Shown here: one piece after another, positions 26,277 to 33,423 of the stretch
Numbering within the stretch: position 1 is the stretch's first letter
How the letters are laid out: each line of letters starts with the position of its first letter
From: Bacillota bacterium
Lineage (GTDB): Bacteria > Bacillota > Clostridia > Caldicoprobacterales > DTU083
Length of the DNA: 64,000 bases
Assembly (NCBI GenBank): GCA_029549985.1
Contig: JAKPIB010000022.1
Location: 20,798-84,797, forward strand
Reading direction: 5' to 3'
Translations under genes and position numbers: made by a program
Notes under the pieces: generated by a model
The model's database searches: none
Told to the model about the DNA's origin: nothing
Seen by the model: the letters and a program-made list of their open reading frames with translations, nothing else

Positions 26277-26903
26277 TTAGAATCGCAATGAAATTTCCTG
26301 GAATACTGTCCATGCAAACCAGAACATCTGCTGCAACAGGCTGAAGAACAGCAGCCCTATGAAGATTATCAGTCCGACACCAACGATGATGCAGATGCAG
26401 GTGATAAAGGCCTTGGTCATGGAATACTGGTGTACGACGCTTGTACCTACCAGCATCAGGGCCGCAGCCCATACGGTGCTCAAGGATATGAAGAAATAGT
26501 AGAAAGCGCCTTCGTCCACGGTTATCACATTGCTGACCAGGATCATCGGCAGGTTTATCAGTATTAGCGGAGTCAGGGCATAGGCCGAGGTTATGATGAT
26601 ATCCTTGAAGCTGCCTTCACCGTCCATCAGAGTGGTCAGGCACCAGTTCGAAATGCACCAGAGCATGAAGGGCAGCACGACGCTGATTATCTCTACCAGG
26701 ATATTGAGCTCCAGGAGGTTCACGGTATTGAATATGAAGCCCGTAGCCTGCCTTCTGAGGATATAGGTGATGCTCAGCAGGGCTACTATGACCAACGCAG
26801 ATCCGAGATTACCCTTCTTTTCATGCTTCAGGTCCCAGAATCCGTTGAATGGATGAAAGATCAGATATGTTACATATCTAAGGCCTCTTAATACTTCCAT
26901 CAT
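26277..26903 (-). CDS. YIP1 family membrane protein
   Basis: 208 residues with five predicted membrane helices: ~33-48, ~58-83, ~103-124, ~136-163 and ~165-205. The N-terminal phrase LIFHPFNGFWDLKHEKKG is typical of bacterial YIP1-family proteins. Its ATG overlaps the stop of the NHL/TPR gene by four bases (ATGA), and the DUF5696 gene follows after 17 bases. In eukaryotes YIP1 proteins act in vesicle traffic; the bacterial members are uncharacterised. Its tight coupling to the NHL protein suggests that the two form one membrane unit. Confidence 0.82.
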   Translation of the reverse strand: MMEVLRGLRYVTYLIFHPFNGFWDLKHEKKGNLGSALVIVALLSITYILRRQATGFIFNTVNLLELNILVEIISVVLPFMLWCISNWCLTTLMDGEGSFKDIIITSAYALTPLILINLPMILVSNVITVDEGAFYYFFISLSTVWAAALMLVGTSVVHQYSMTKAFITCICIIVGVGLIIFIGLLFFSLLQQMFWFAWTVFQEISLRF

Positions 26904-28393
26904 GCTACCACCTCTCTCCTGCCCTTTCTTTTGGCACGAATGTAAAGTCCGACGCTAAGTATCAATATCACTGCAACGATGACGCCGAAGTAGCGGCTAA
27001 GGACCTCCTTGCGGTACAGCTTGAAGGCCTTGCTGTAATAATCCCTTTTGTTGCCGAGCCTGAAATACTTCATTGCCGTATAGAATTCATCCTGATCGAG
27101 AGCTGCCTTGCCCATTCCTATATAGGCCAGCTCGGAGTTGGCATTGTATTTGAGGACTTCCTCCCAGCAGGCGGTAGCTTCGTCATATTTTCCTTCGTTG
27201 TGGTAGTATACGGCCTGCAGGACCAGCCTGCCATAGTCAGTGGGTTCGAATACCGTGATCTGACCCTGGCCGGATACGCTCTTGTCAAGGACTATGAAAT
27301 TCTCACCGACCTTGTCGAAGGCCACAGGGTTGTTGAAGGTACCGAGGCGGTTGCCCTTGCCTCCGAAGATGAAGAGGATGTTGCTGTCGCCGTCATAGGT
27401 GAAGATACGGCCGCGCTTGTTGTCCAGCACGCTGTATATGCCGTATTTATCAGCGCATACGTCTACCAGGAGGGACTGACCGCCTTCGGCGTAGCCCCTG
27501 GAGAAGAACTGGACGTCCCCGACCGGCGGGAAATAGCCGCGGCGCCTGAGGATGTCCTTGCCCGTGGGATTCAGCTTCCTGACCGGCGACACCCTGTCAT
27601 CGGTCGACCGGCCGCTGATGGCTCCCTGTATGGCGTAAACGCTTATGGTGGAAGTGGTGACGTATATGAACCCATCCTCATCCATCCTGATATTGTTGTA
27701 CTCAGTGGGGACGAAGTCCGTTGTCCTGTCGAGCATCTCCTCGGTATAGAACAGCCTTATGAAGTACTGGTACATGTTCACCGATACTCTCGGCGCGCCC
27801 ATGTATGTCCTGAAGTTGCCTTCGCTGTCAAACTCCATCAGACCCTGGTTGACGCCGGTAGCGACCACATACAGTCTTTGCGCCCTGTCAACTACCAGGG
27901 CTGTAGGCTTGTACTCGAAATTTTCAGGTATGATCTCATTGACAGGTTTGCCGATCACCCGTACCAGGTTGCCGTCTTCATCGAGCTCTACGACCCTGCC
28001 GTTGCCCGTATCAGCAACATACAGGTGCTCTGCATCGGTTATGAACACGCCCTGGGGTGCATTGAAGGTCTGCTCTTCGCCGTTCATGACGAAACTGTCG
28101 ACGATCCTTTCTACCTCCCATTGATCATTCAGAACGACTATCCTGTTGTTGCCCGTATCGGCAACATAGATCTTGCCTGCCGGGGAGACGAACAGATCGT
28201 TCGCATTGTTGAAAGCGCCTATCCCTAAGGTTGTGCCTTCCACGATCCGTGTAGGAACATAGGGCGCGGGAGCAGGTACGGGATTGCCCCAATAGTCATA
28301 TGTGTAGCTGCTGTAGGGAATTTCTGCAAAAGCTGTGGTAGTAAGCAAAACAGATATCAGTACGGTACATATCAGATATTTTCTCAGCTTCAA
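26900..28393 (-). CDS. Extracytoplasmic NHL beta-propeller with TPR and C-terminal membrane helix
   Basis: 497 residues from TTG 28393, seven bases after GGGAGGG. A signal peptide (LICTVLISVLLTTTAFA) is followed by NHL repeats: FVSPAGKIYVADTGNNRIVVL and YVADTGNGRVVELDEDGNL near residues 65-150, then further blades to about 380. A TPR pair follows (YHNEGKYDEATACWEEVLKY, AYIGMGKAALDQDEFYTAMK), then one membrane helix (YFGVIVAVILILSVGLYI) and a basic tail. The propeller and TPR therefore face outward, tethered to the membrane. NHL propellers bind proteins, RNA or sugars. It overlaps the YIP1 gene and follows a MalG-type permease after 16 bases. Confidence 0.85.
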   Translation of the reverse strand: MKLRKYLICTVLISVLLTTTAFAEIPYSSYTYDYWGNPVPAPAPYVPTRIVEGTTLGIGAFNNANDLFVSPAGKIYVADTGNNRIVVLNDQWEVERIVDSFVMNGEEQTFNAPQGVFITDAEHLYVADTGNGRVVELDEDGNLVRVIGKPVNEIIPENFEYKPTALVVDRAQRLYVVATGVNQGLMEFDSEGNFRTYMGAPRVSVNMYQYFIRLFYTEEMLDRTTDFVPTEYNNIRMDEDGFIYVTTSTISVYAIQGAISGRSTDDRVSPVRKLNPTGKDILRRRGYFPPVGDVQFFSRGYAEGGQSLLVDVCADKYGIYSVLDNKRGRIFTYDGDSNILFIFGGKGNRLGTFNNPVAFDKVGENFIVLDKSVSGQGQITVFEPTDYGRLVLQAVYYHNEGKYDEATACWEEVLKYNANSELAYIGMGKAALDQDEFYTAMKYFRLGNKRDYYSKAFKLYRKEVLSRYFGVIVAVILILSVGLYIRAKRKGRREVVA

Positions 28394-28409
28394 TTGCTTG
28401 CCCTCCCCT

Positions 28410-29282
28410 CTATTCCTTAATGCCAGATGTGGCCATGGTCTGTATGACACTGCTCTCTGTAGCCATAAACAGCACTATTGGAACTATCATGATAAGCAGG
28501 ATTGCAGCAGCGCCGGCACCGGCCCTGGCAAAACCGCCTAAAAGGATCTGGTTGAGGGCATAGGGCAATGTCTTCAGCTCTTCGCTGTATATGAAGGTGC
28601 TTCCCGTCTGGCCCCACAGGGACTGGAAGCAGAATATGATCAGAGTCAGCCAGCCGGGTTTGACGCAGGGCATTGCGATCCTCCAGAAGGTCCTGAACTC
28701 TCCCGCCCCGTCCATGCGGGCCGATTCAAGCAGCGAGTCGGGGATCGTTACCATGAACTGCTTCATCAGGAACAGGCCCAGGGAATATCCAAAGGCCGGT
28801 ACGACGAGTGACAGATATGTGTCAAGAAAGCCCAGCTTCGCCATCGTAAGGTAGTTGGGTATGGCTGTGACAGCCGCTGAGAACATAAGGGATGTCACGA
28901 CCATCGTGAAGAATGCCTTGCTGCCCGGGAACTTGTGCTTTTCAAGCACAAAGGCCGCCATGGAAGCTATGACCACATGGCCCAGGGTACCGACTGCCGT
29001 TATGAACAGGGTATTGAAGATGTACCGTGTAAAGGGCACCCAGGATTGAGCCATGAGGAGGAACAGGTCGGTAAAGTTGTCAAGGGTGGGGTTCACTACG
29101 TAGAATCTCGGCGGGAACATGTAGATCTCGTCCAGGGGCTTGAATGCCTGCATTATGGCATATATAAGGGGCAATACCATGAAAATGCCGAAAATAGTGA
29201 TTATCACGAGATTGAATATGTCACCGCCCAATGACCGGTTCAGTCTTCTGGTCCTGATCCGTCTGAACTTCCTCTTCTTCAT
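28410..29282 (-). CDS. Carbohydrate ABC permease, MalG-type (second pair)
   Basis: 290 residues. A very basic N-terminus (MKKRKFRRIRTRRLNRSLGG) precedes six predicted membrane helices. The EAA loop is PDSLLESARMDGAGEFRTFWRIAMP near residues 183-207. It starts one base after its MalF-type partner ends. The C-terminus (SSVIQTMATSGIKE) is normal for the family. It differs clearly from the MalG-type protein at 21621, so the locus encodes two distinct pores rather than a recent duplication. Confidence 0.93.
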   Translation of the reverse strand: MKKRKFRRIRTRRLNRSLGGDIFNLVIITIFGIFMVLPLIYAIMQAFKPLDEIYMFPPRFYVVNPTLDNFTDLFLLMAQSWVPFTRYIFNTLFITAVGTLGHVVIASMAAFVLEKHKFPGSKAFFTMVVTSLMFSAAVTAIPNYLTMAKLGFLDTYLSLVVPAFGYSLGLFLMKQFMVTIPDSLLESARMDGAGEFRTFWRIAMPCVKPGWLTLIIFCFQSLWGQTGSTFIYSEELKTLPYALNQILLGGFARAGAGAAAILLIMIVPIVLFMATESSVIQTMATSGIKE

Positions 29283-29283
29283 G

Positions 29284-30234
29284 CTATCTCCCCACCTTTC
29301 TTAAAAGATTCTGTACGATCTTATTGCAGCCGATCATGGTTATGAACAATACTGTTGCAATAGCTGACGCATAGCCCATCTCGAACCTTGTGCTGCCGTA
29401 GTCGATCAGGTGGTTGACTACCGTATGGGCTGCGTAGTCGACACTGGGCATACCTGCCAGGGCGATCGTCACATCGCTTATGGCAAAGGAAGAGGTTATG
29501 GACATGACCGCGCCGAACATGAGCATGGGCTTCATGTTGGGCAGGGTGATATACCAAAGCTCCTGCCAGCGGTTCTTGATCCCGTCAACTATGCCTGCCT
29601 CGTACTGGCTCCTGTCGATGCCCTGCAAGCCTGCCACGAAGGCCAGGAAGCCAGTGCCCAGGCTCATCCAGAGGACGACTATCATAATTACCGTCAGCAT
29701 GTACTTGGGATCGGTCAGCCATTGGATGGGCTCATATATGATACCTAGCTTCATAAGGGTAGAATTCATGTAGCCGTATGAATCACCGCTGAACATGACC
29801 GTCCAGATCATGTAGACGTTGCCAGATATGGATGGGGCGTAGAAAATCAGGATCAGGAACGCCCTTACCTTGGGGGGCAGTTCATTGATGAACCAGGCGA
29901 ACATCAGGGATGCAAGATAGCCTATAGGCCCGGTTATAGCTGCAAGCACGAAGGTGTTCTTGACTGCCACAAGGAAGATATCATCGCCCAAAAAGAGCTT
30001 GATATAGTTTTGCAGCCCCTGGAACTTCGGTGGTTCCAGGATGTTGTAGTAGGTAAAGCTCAGATATATGGAGATGATGACGGGTATGACCGTAAAGGTT
30101 ATGAATATCAGGGCATAGGGGGCAAGGAAGGCATAGGACACCCTATGTTTGACGATATCCCTTCCAAGACCGGTCATCCTGTCCACTAACCTGCTTTTAT
30201 AAGCAGGCTTGACTTTTTCGATCACAGTGGCCAT
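29284..30234 (-). CDS. Carbohydrate ABC permease, MalF-type (second pair)
   Basis: 316 residues, six predicted membrane helices beginning at about residue 38 (YAFLAPYALIFITFTVIPVI). The EAA loop reads DRSQYEAGIVDGIKNRWQELWYITLP near residues 208-233; Gly replaces the usual Ala after Asp. Its ATG directly abuts the stop of the large solute-binding protein, with GGAGGG six bases upstream, so translation is likely coupled to it. Confidence 0.93.
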   Translation of the reverse strand: MATVIEKVKPAYKSRLVDRMTGLGRDIVKHRVSYAFLAPYALIFITFTVIPVIISIYLSFTYYNILEPPKFQGLQNYIKLFLGDDIFLVAVKNTFVLAAITGPIGYLASLMFAWFINELPPKVRAFLILIFYAPSISGNVYMIWTVMFSGDSYGYMNSTLMKLGIIYEPIQWLTDPKYMLTVIMIVVLWMSLGTGFLAFVAGLQGIDRSQYEAGIVDGIKNRWQELWYITLPNMKPMLMFGAVMSITSSFAISDVTIALAGMPSVDYAAHTVVNHLIDYGSTRFEMGYASAIATVLFITMIGCNKIVQNLLRKVGR

Positions 30235-33126
30235 TTACTTCCCTCCATCCCTCAGCTCGAGGCCGAATTCTTTTCTCTTATTATCGATCTCATCATTGAT
30301 GATCCTGACATAATCAAGCAGAGTCTCCCTTGGGTCGGCGCCCTCATTGATGACCTTCCTGAAGGCATTGTTCAGATGCCTTGGAGTGAAGTAGCCGCCC
30401 GGTACTTCGGGATTGCCGATCACCCACTGCCTTTGGGTATTCAGGGCCTTATAATCCTTGGTCGGCCAGGGAAGCTGCTCTGCGGCCACTATATTTGCAG
30501 TAGGATGGCGGGCCGAGGCACCCATAAGGCTCTCCATCTCACGGCCGAAGCGCACCTGTGTCTCAGCGCTGACCCACCATTTCATAAACTGCCATGCGGC
30601 CTCGGGGTCTTTGGCGTTCTTGAGCATCATCACGCAGTTGCCGCCGCTGGTGGTCGACCTGTCTATCGTCCCGTCCTCCCGCTCGACACCGGGTATGGGG
30701 GCCATCTCCCACAGTCCCCTTATCTCCGGCGCAAAGACCTGGAGGTTGTTGTACAGCCAGTACTCATTTATAGCAATTGGGATCTCACCGGTCCTGAACC
30801 TGTTCATGACATCGAACTGCAGGGGGAAGCCGTAGTTGAGGTAAAGGTCGGTCCACTCCTTGAATGCAGCTATAGCCTCCTCGGTGTCAAGGCCGCTGGC
30901 CTTGTCATCATCCACATAGAGCCTGCCGCCCTTCTGGTACAGGAAGGTACTGAAGGTCTGCATAGCCCCCCACATATCGGTGTTCACTGCGACAGGAACG
31001 CTGATATCCATGTTCTTCTTCTGGATGTCAGGTATGATCTCATACAGCTCCTTCCAGGTGTTCGGTGGCTTTACCCCAAGCTCTTCCAGTATGTCTGTAC
31101 GGTAGAACATCATCTGGAACTGCTGCTGCTCGGGCAGGCCATATACACCGCCGTTGAACCGGAAGGGTACCAGGGAGTTGGGCAGGAACTCCTTTATGAC
31201 ATCTTCAAAGCCCTCAAAGCCCGTCAGATCCATCGAAGCATTACGGGTCGCATAGTTGACCGGCTCACCGTTGCCAACGGACAAGGCGACATCGGGCCCC
31301 CTGCCGGCAACCGTGGCAGGCAGGAGCACAGTCGCCTGGACCAGCTGGACGTTGACCGGAATACCATACTCCGGAGTGAAGGTATCATCTATCATCCTCT
31401 TTACGGTATTGGCCTGGTCACGGCCGGTGGTTATCCAGACAGTAACAGCCTTGCTCTTGTCGTAGACGTTGCCCACGCTGTCATAGTCCTCGACGAAGGA
31501 AGCAAAGAAAGCGGAGATCTCGTGCCATGCCTTCCTCAGGAAGGACGCATCGGCAGCGGGCAGCTTTGCATCCTTGGACGAAACGACTATATAGTCGATC
31601 TCAAAGGGCTGCTCACGGGTATTGAGTATCCAGGTGCTCAGGGCACCCACGTTGTCCTTGAACTGCTGGAGCCTGTTCTGGATAGTCCTTGGCTTCTTGG
31701 CCATGGTCTTGAGCTGGTATGCAAGGCGGTCAAGGACCGCGTTGTGGGAACCACGCTGCTTGGTATATGCAACGAGCCTTTCGGACAGCTCGTATAACCT
31801 TTCGCTTTGCTCTGCAAAGGTCTGTATTACTCCGGGCAGCTTCTTGTCAAGATCATAATCACGGTACTGGTCGGGGTTCTTGCCCGTGATCATGAGGATC
31901 TGCCTGTAGGCGTTGTTCAATATATAGACCATGTCTTCGGCTTCACGGAGGATATCTGCCAGATCGCCCAGCACTATCTCCATCTTGATCACGTTTTTGC
32001 CTTTTTTAAGATGGAACAGATAGGGCTCATCCTCTGTGCCCAGGACAAAATTCTGCCAGTTGGTGGAATAGTTGAAGGGTATGGTCTCGACCTCTTTGAA
32101 GGGGACCTCACCGTTTATGATCAGCTTTCTGTTGGCGTAAAGGCCGCGGGTGATGTTCTGCCTTCCCTTTATGGTTATCTGGTAAAGGCCTTCCTCGGGA
32201 ACCTCTACTTCCCATGTGACCCACTGGCCTGGTATGCGCCAGTTGTATCCGCCTATGGTATTGAGTCTTACCTTTGAGACATGATAGGGCACTGTAGCCG
32301 GAGAAGTGCGGTCGTTCAAAGGATATATGGTCGGGTCGGATTTGAAGACGGCATCCTCGCCCTGGATGATGATGGGCTCGGTGGATATCACCTTGTATCC
32401 CTTTGCTTCATATTCCTTCCTGACTTCTTCATAAGTAGGTATTTGCGCAGTCTGACAAAGCTTGATGGAACCTATGACCATAGGCTCCTTGACTGAAACC
32501 AGTCTGATGGTGTTTTCGCCTTTTTTAAAGTAGAAGAGATAGGGCTCCGTGTGATAGCCCATATAGTCGCTGAACCAGGCTTCCTGCCACCGGGGGCTTT
32601 CCTCCTGGCGAGGCCTGATATCATTGCCGCGATTGTCCTGCCTGATCTCCTCGGAGTCAGCCCAGACCCTTGTAAAGGTCAGGTGGTTGGCATCCGTAAA
32701 AGGAGATTCGCCATTGATCCACAGCTCCCGCTCTATGGAAGACTGCCTGCCCTTGACAGGGTAGTACTCGATCCAAATGTTGTACAGGCCTTCCTCCTGA
32801 ACATCGACCTTGTACTCGATAAAGCCTTCCTCATCGGTAAGTATGGATTTGCCGGACTTGCCTTCATAATCTTCAAGTATCTCGATGGTCATATCCTTAA
32901 GTGAATACTTGTCGGGAGAAATGACTATCTCCGTCTGAGGCCTTGTGGCGTTCGGAAATTTACTTATGTACTCCTCATAGGTGCCGGAACGCTCGATGAC
33001 GCTGTCGCCTCCCGAGCCCGAGCCGGTATCGGCGGAAACCGAAATACCGCTCAAATTGAAAAAAGTGATGAATAGGACAAGGATGCAGATTTGTGAAGTC
33101 AGTCTGATTATCTTCTTTCCCCTCAT
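30235..33126 (-). CDS. Large extracellular solute-binding protein with two N-terminal beta modules
   Basis: 963 residues from ATG 33126 (AAAGGGGC eight bases upstream), about twice the usual length of a family 1 binding protein. After a signal peptide (~5-32) come two related beta-sandwich modules, ~60-250 and ~260-390. They share the phrases VQEEGLYNIWIEY / VPEEGLYQITIKG and EPYLFYFKKGENTIRLVSV / EPYLFHLKKGKNVIKMEIV. A helical spacer (~395-540) leads to the binding-protein domain (~555-963, AVTVWITTGRDQANTVKRM, PVAVNTDMWGAMQTFSTFLY). The signal peptide has no lipobox cysteine, so anchoring is uncertain. The modules look like carbohydrate-binding modules, which would let the protein grip polymer while handing sugars to the permease pair encoded next. 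Confidence 0.85.
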   Translation of the reverse strand: MRGKKIIRLTSQICILVLFITFFNLSGISVSADTGSGSGGDSVIERSGTYEEYISKFPNATRPQTEIVISPDKYSLKDMTIEILEDYEGKSGKSILTDEEGFIEYKVDVQEEGLYNIWIEYYPVKGRQSSIERELWINGESPFTDANHLTFTRVWADSEEIRQDNRGNDIRPRQEESPRWQEAWFSDYMGYHTEPYLFYFKKGENTIRLVSVKEPMVIGSIKLCQTAQIPTYEEVRKEYEAKGYKVISTEPIIIQGEDAVFKSDPTIYPLNDRTSPATVPYHVSKVRLNTIGGYNWRIPGQWVTWEVEVPEEGLYQITIKGRQNITRGLYANRKLIINGEVPFKEVETIPFNYSTNWQNFVLGTEDEPYLFHLKKGKNVIKMEIVLGDLADILREAEDMVYILNNAYRQILMITGKNPDQYRDYDLDKKLPGVIQTFAEQSERLYELSERLVAYTKQRGSHNAVLDRLAYQLKTMAKKPRTIQNRLQQFKDNVGALSTWILNTREQPFEIDYIVVSSKDAKLPAADASFLRKAWHEISAFFASFVEDYDSVGNVYDKSKAVTVWITTGRDQANTVKRMIDDTFTPEYGIPVNVQLVQATVLLPATVAGRGPDVALSVGNGEPVNYATRNASMDLTGFEGFEDVIKEFLPNSLVPFRFNGGVYGLPEQQQFQMMFYRTDILEELGVKPPNTWKELYEIIPDIQKKNMDISVPVAVNTDMWGAMQTFSTFLYQKGGRLYVDDDKASGLDTEEAIAAFKEWTDLYLNYGFPLQFDVMNRFRTGEIPIAINEYWLYNNLQVFAPEIRGLWEMAPIPGVEREDGTIDRSTTSGGNCVMMLKNAKDPEAAWQFMKWWVSAETQVRFGREMESLMGASARHPTANIVAAEQLPWPTKDYKALNTQRQWVIGNPEVPGGYFTPRHLNNAFRKVINEGADPRETLLDYVRIINDEIDNKRKEFGLELRDGGK

Positions 33127-33423
33127 ACATACAGCCCCTTTATGAAAGATGTGTTTATTTGTAGAATACGGGATCATATTCTGTATATCCAACTGCAAAT
33201 TACAAATCCAGCTCGCGAGTGAAGGAACCTGGCAGCAAGCTGAGCGGAAATATTAATTAGGTATATTGCACAATATTACTATAACATAAATATACCATGC
33301 ATACAAATCGTATGTCAACAGTCAATATATGCATCGTCCCTGGCTAACACTCTGCTTCATATGCAATTTTATGTATCTTTAATTTTTGCATATTATTATC
33401 TGTTGACAGCCCGGCCTCTTCCC
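33127..33423. other. Intergenic region and leader before the transport operon
   Basis: 297 bases. It holds the operon promoter at 33289-33318 and a leader of about 155 bases in which I see no known riboswitch. An inverted repeat, ATATGCAA/TTGCATAT with 19 bases between (33358-33392), lies beyond the promoter and may be a weak terminator for the FtsX gene. Confidence 0.5.
33289..33318 (-). promoter_or_regulatory. Sigma-A promoter of the large transport operon
   Basis: Minus strand TTGACA, an 18-base spacer, TATATT. It drives the 963-residue binding protein and probably the genes down to 20415. Confidence 0.75.

Noticed and set aside
30376..31797. Long open frame on the plus strand opposite the large solute-binding protein
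   Set aside because: No ribosome binding site or recognisable domain. The minus strand has a clear protein with signal peptide and family motifs, and long antisense frames are common in this fairly G+C-rich sequence.
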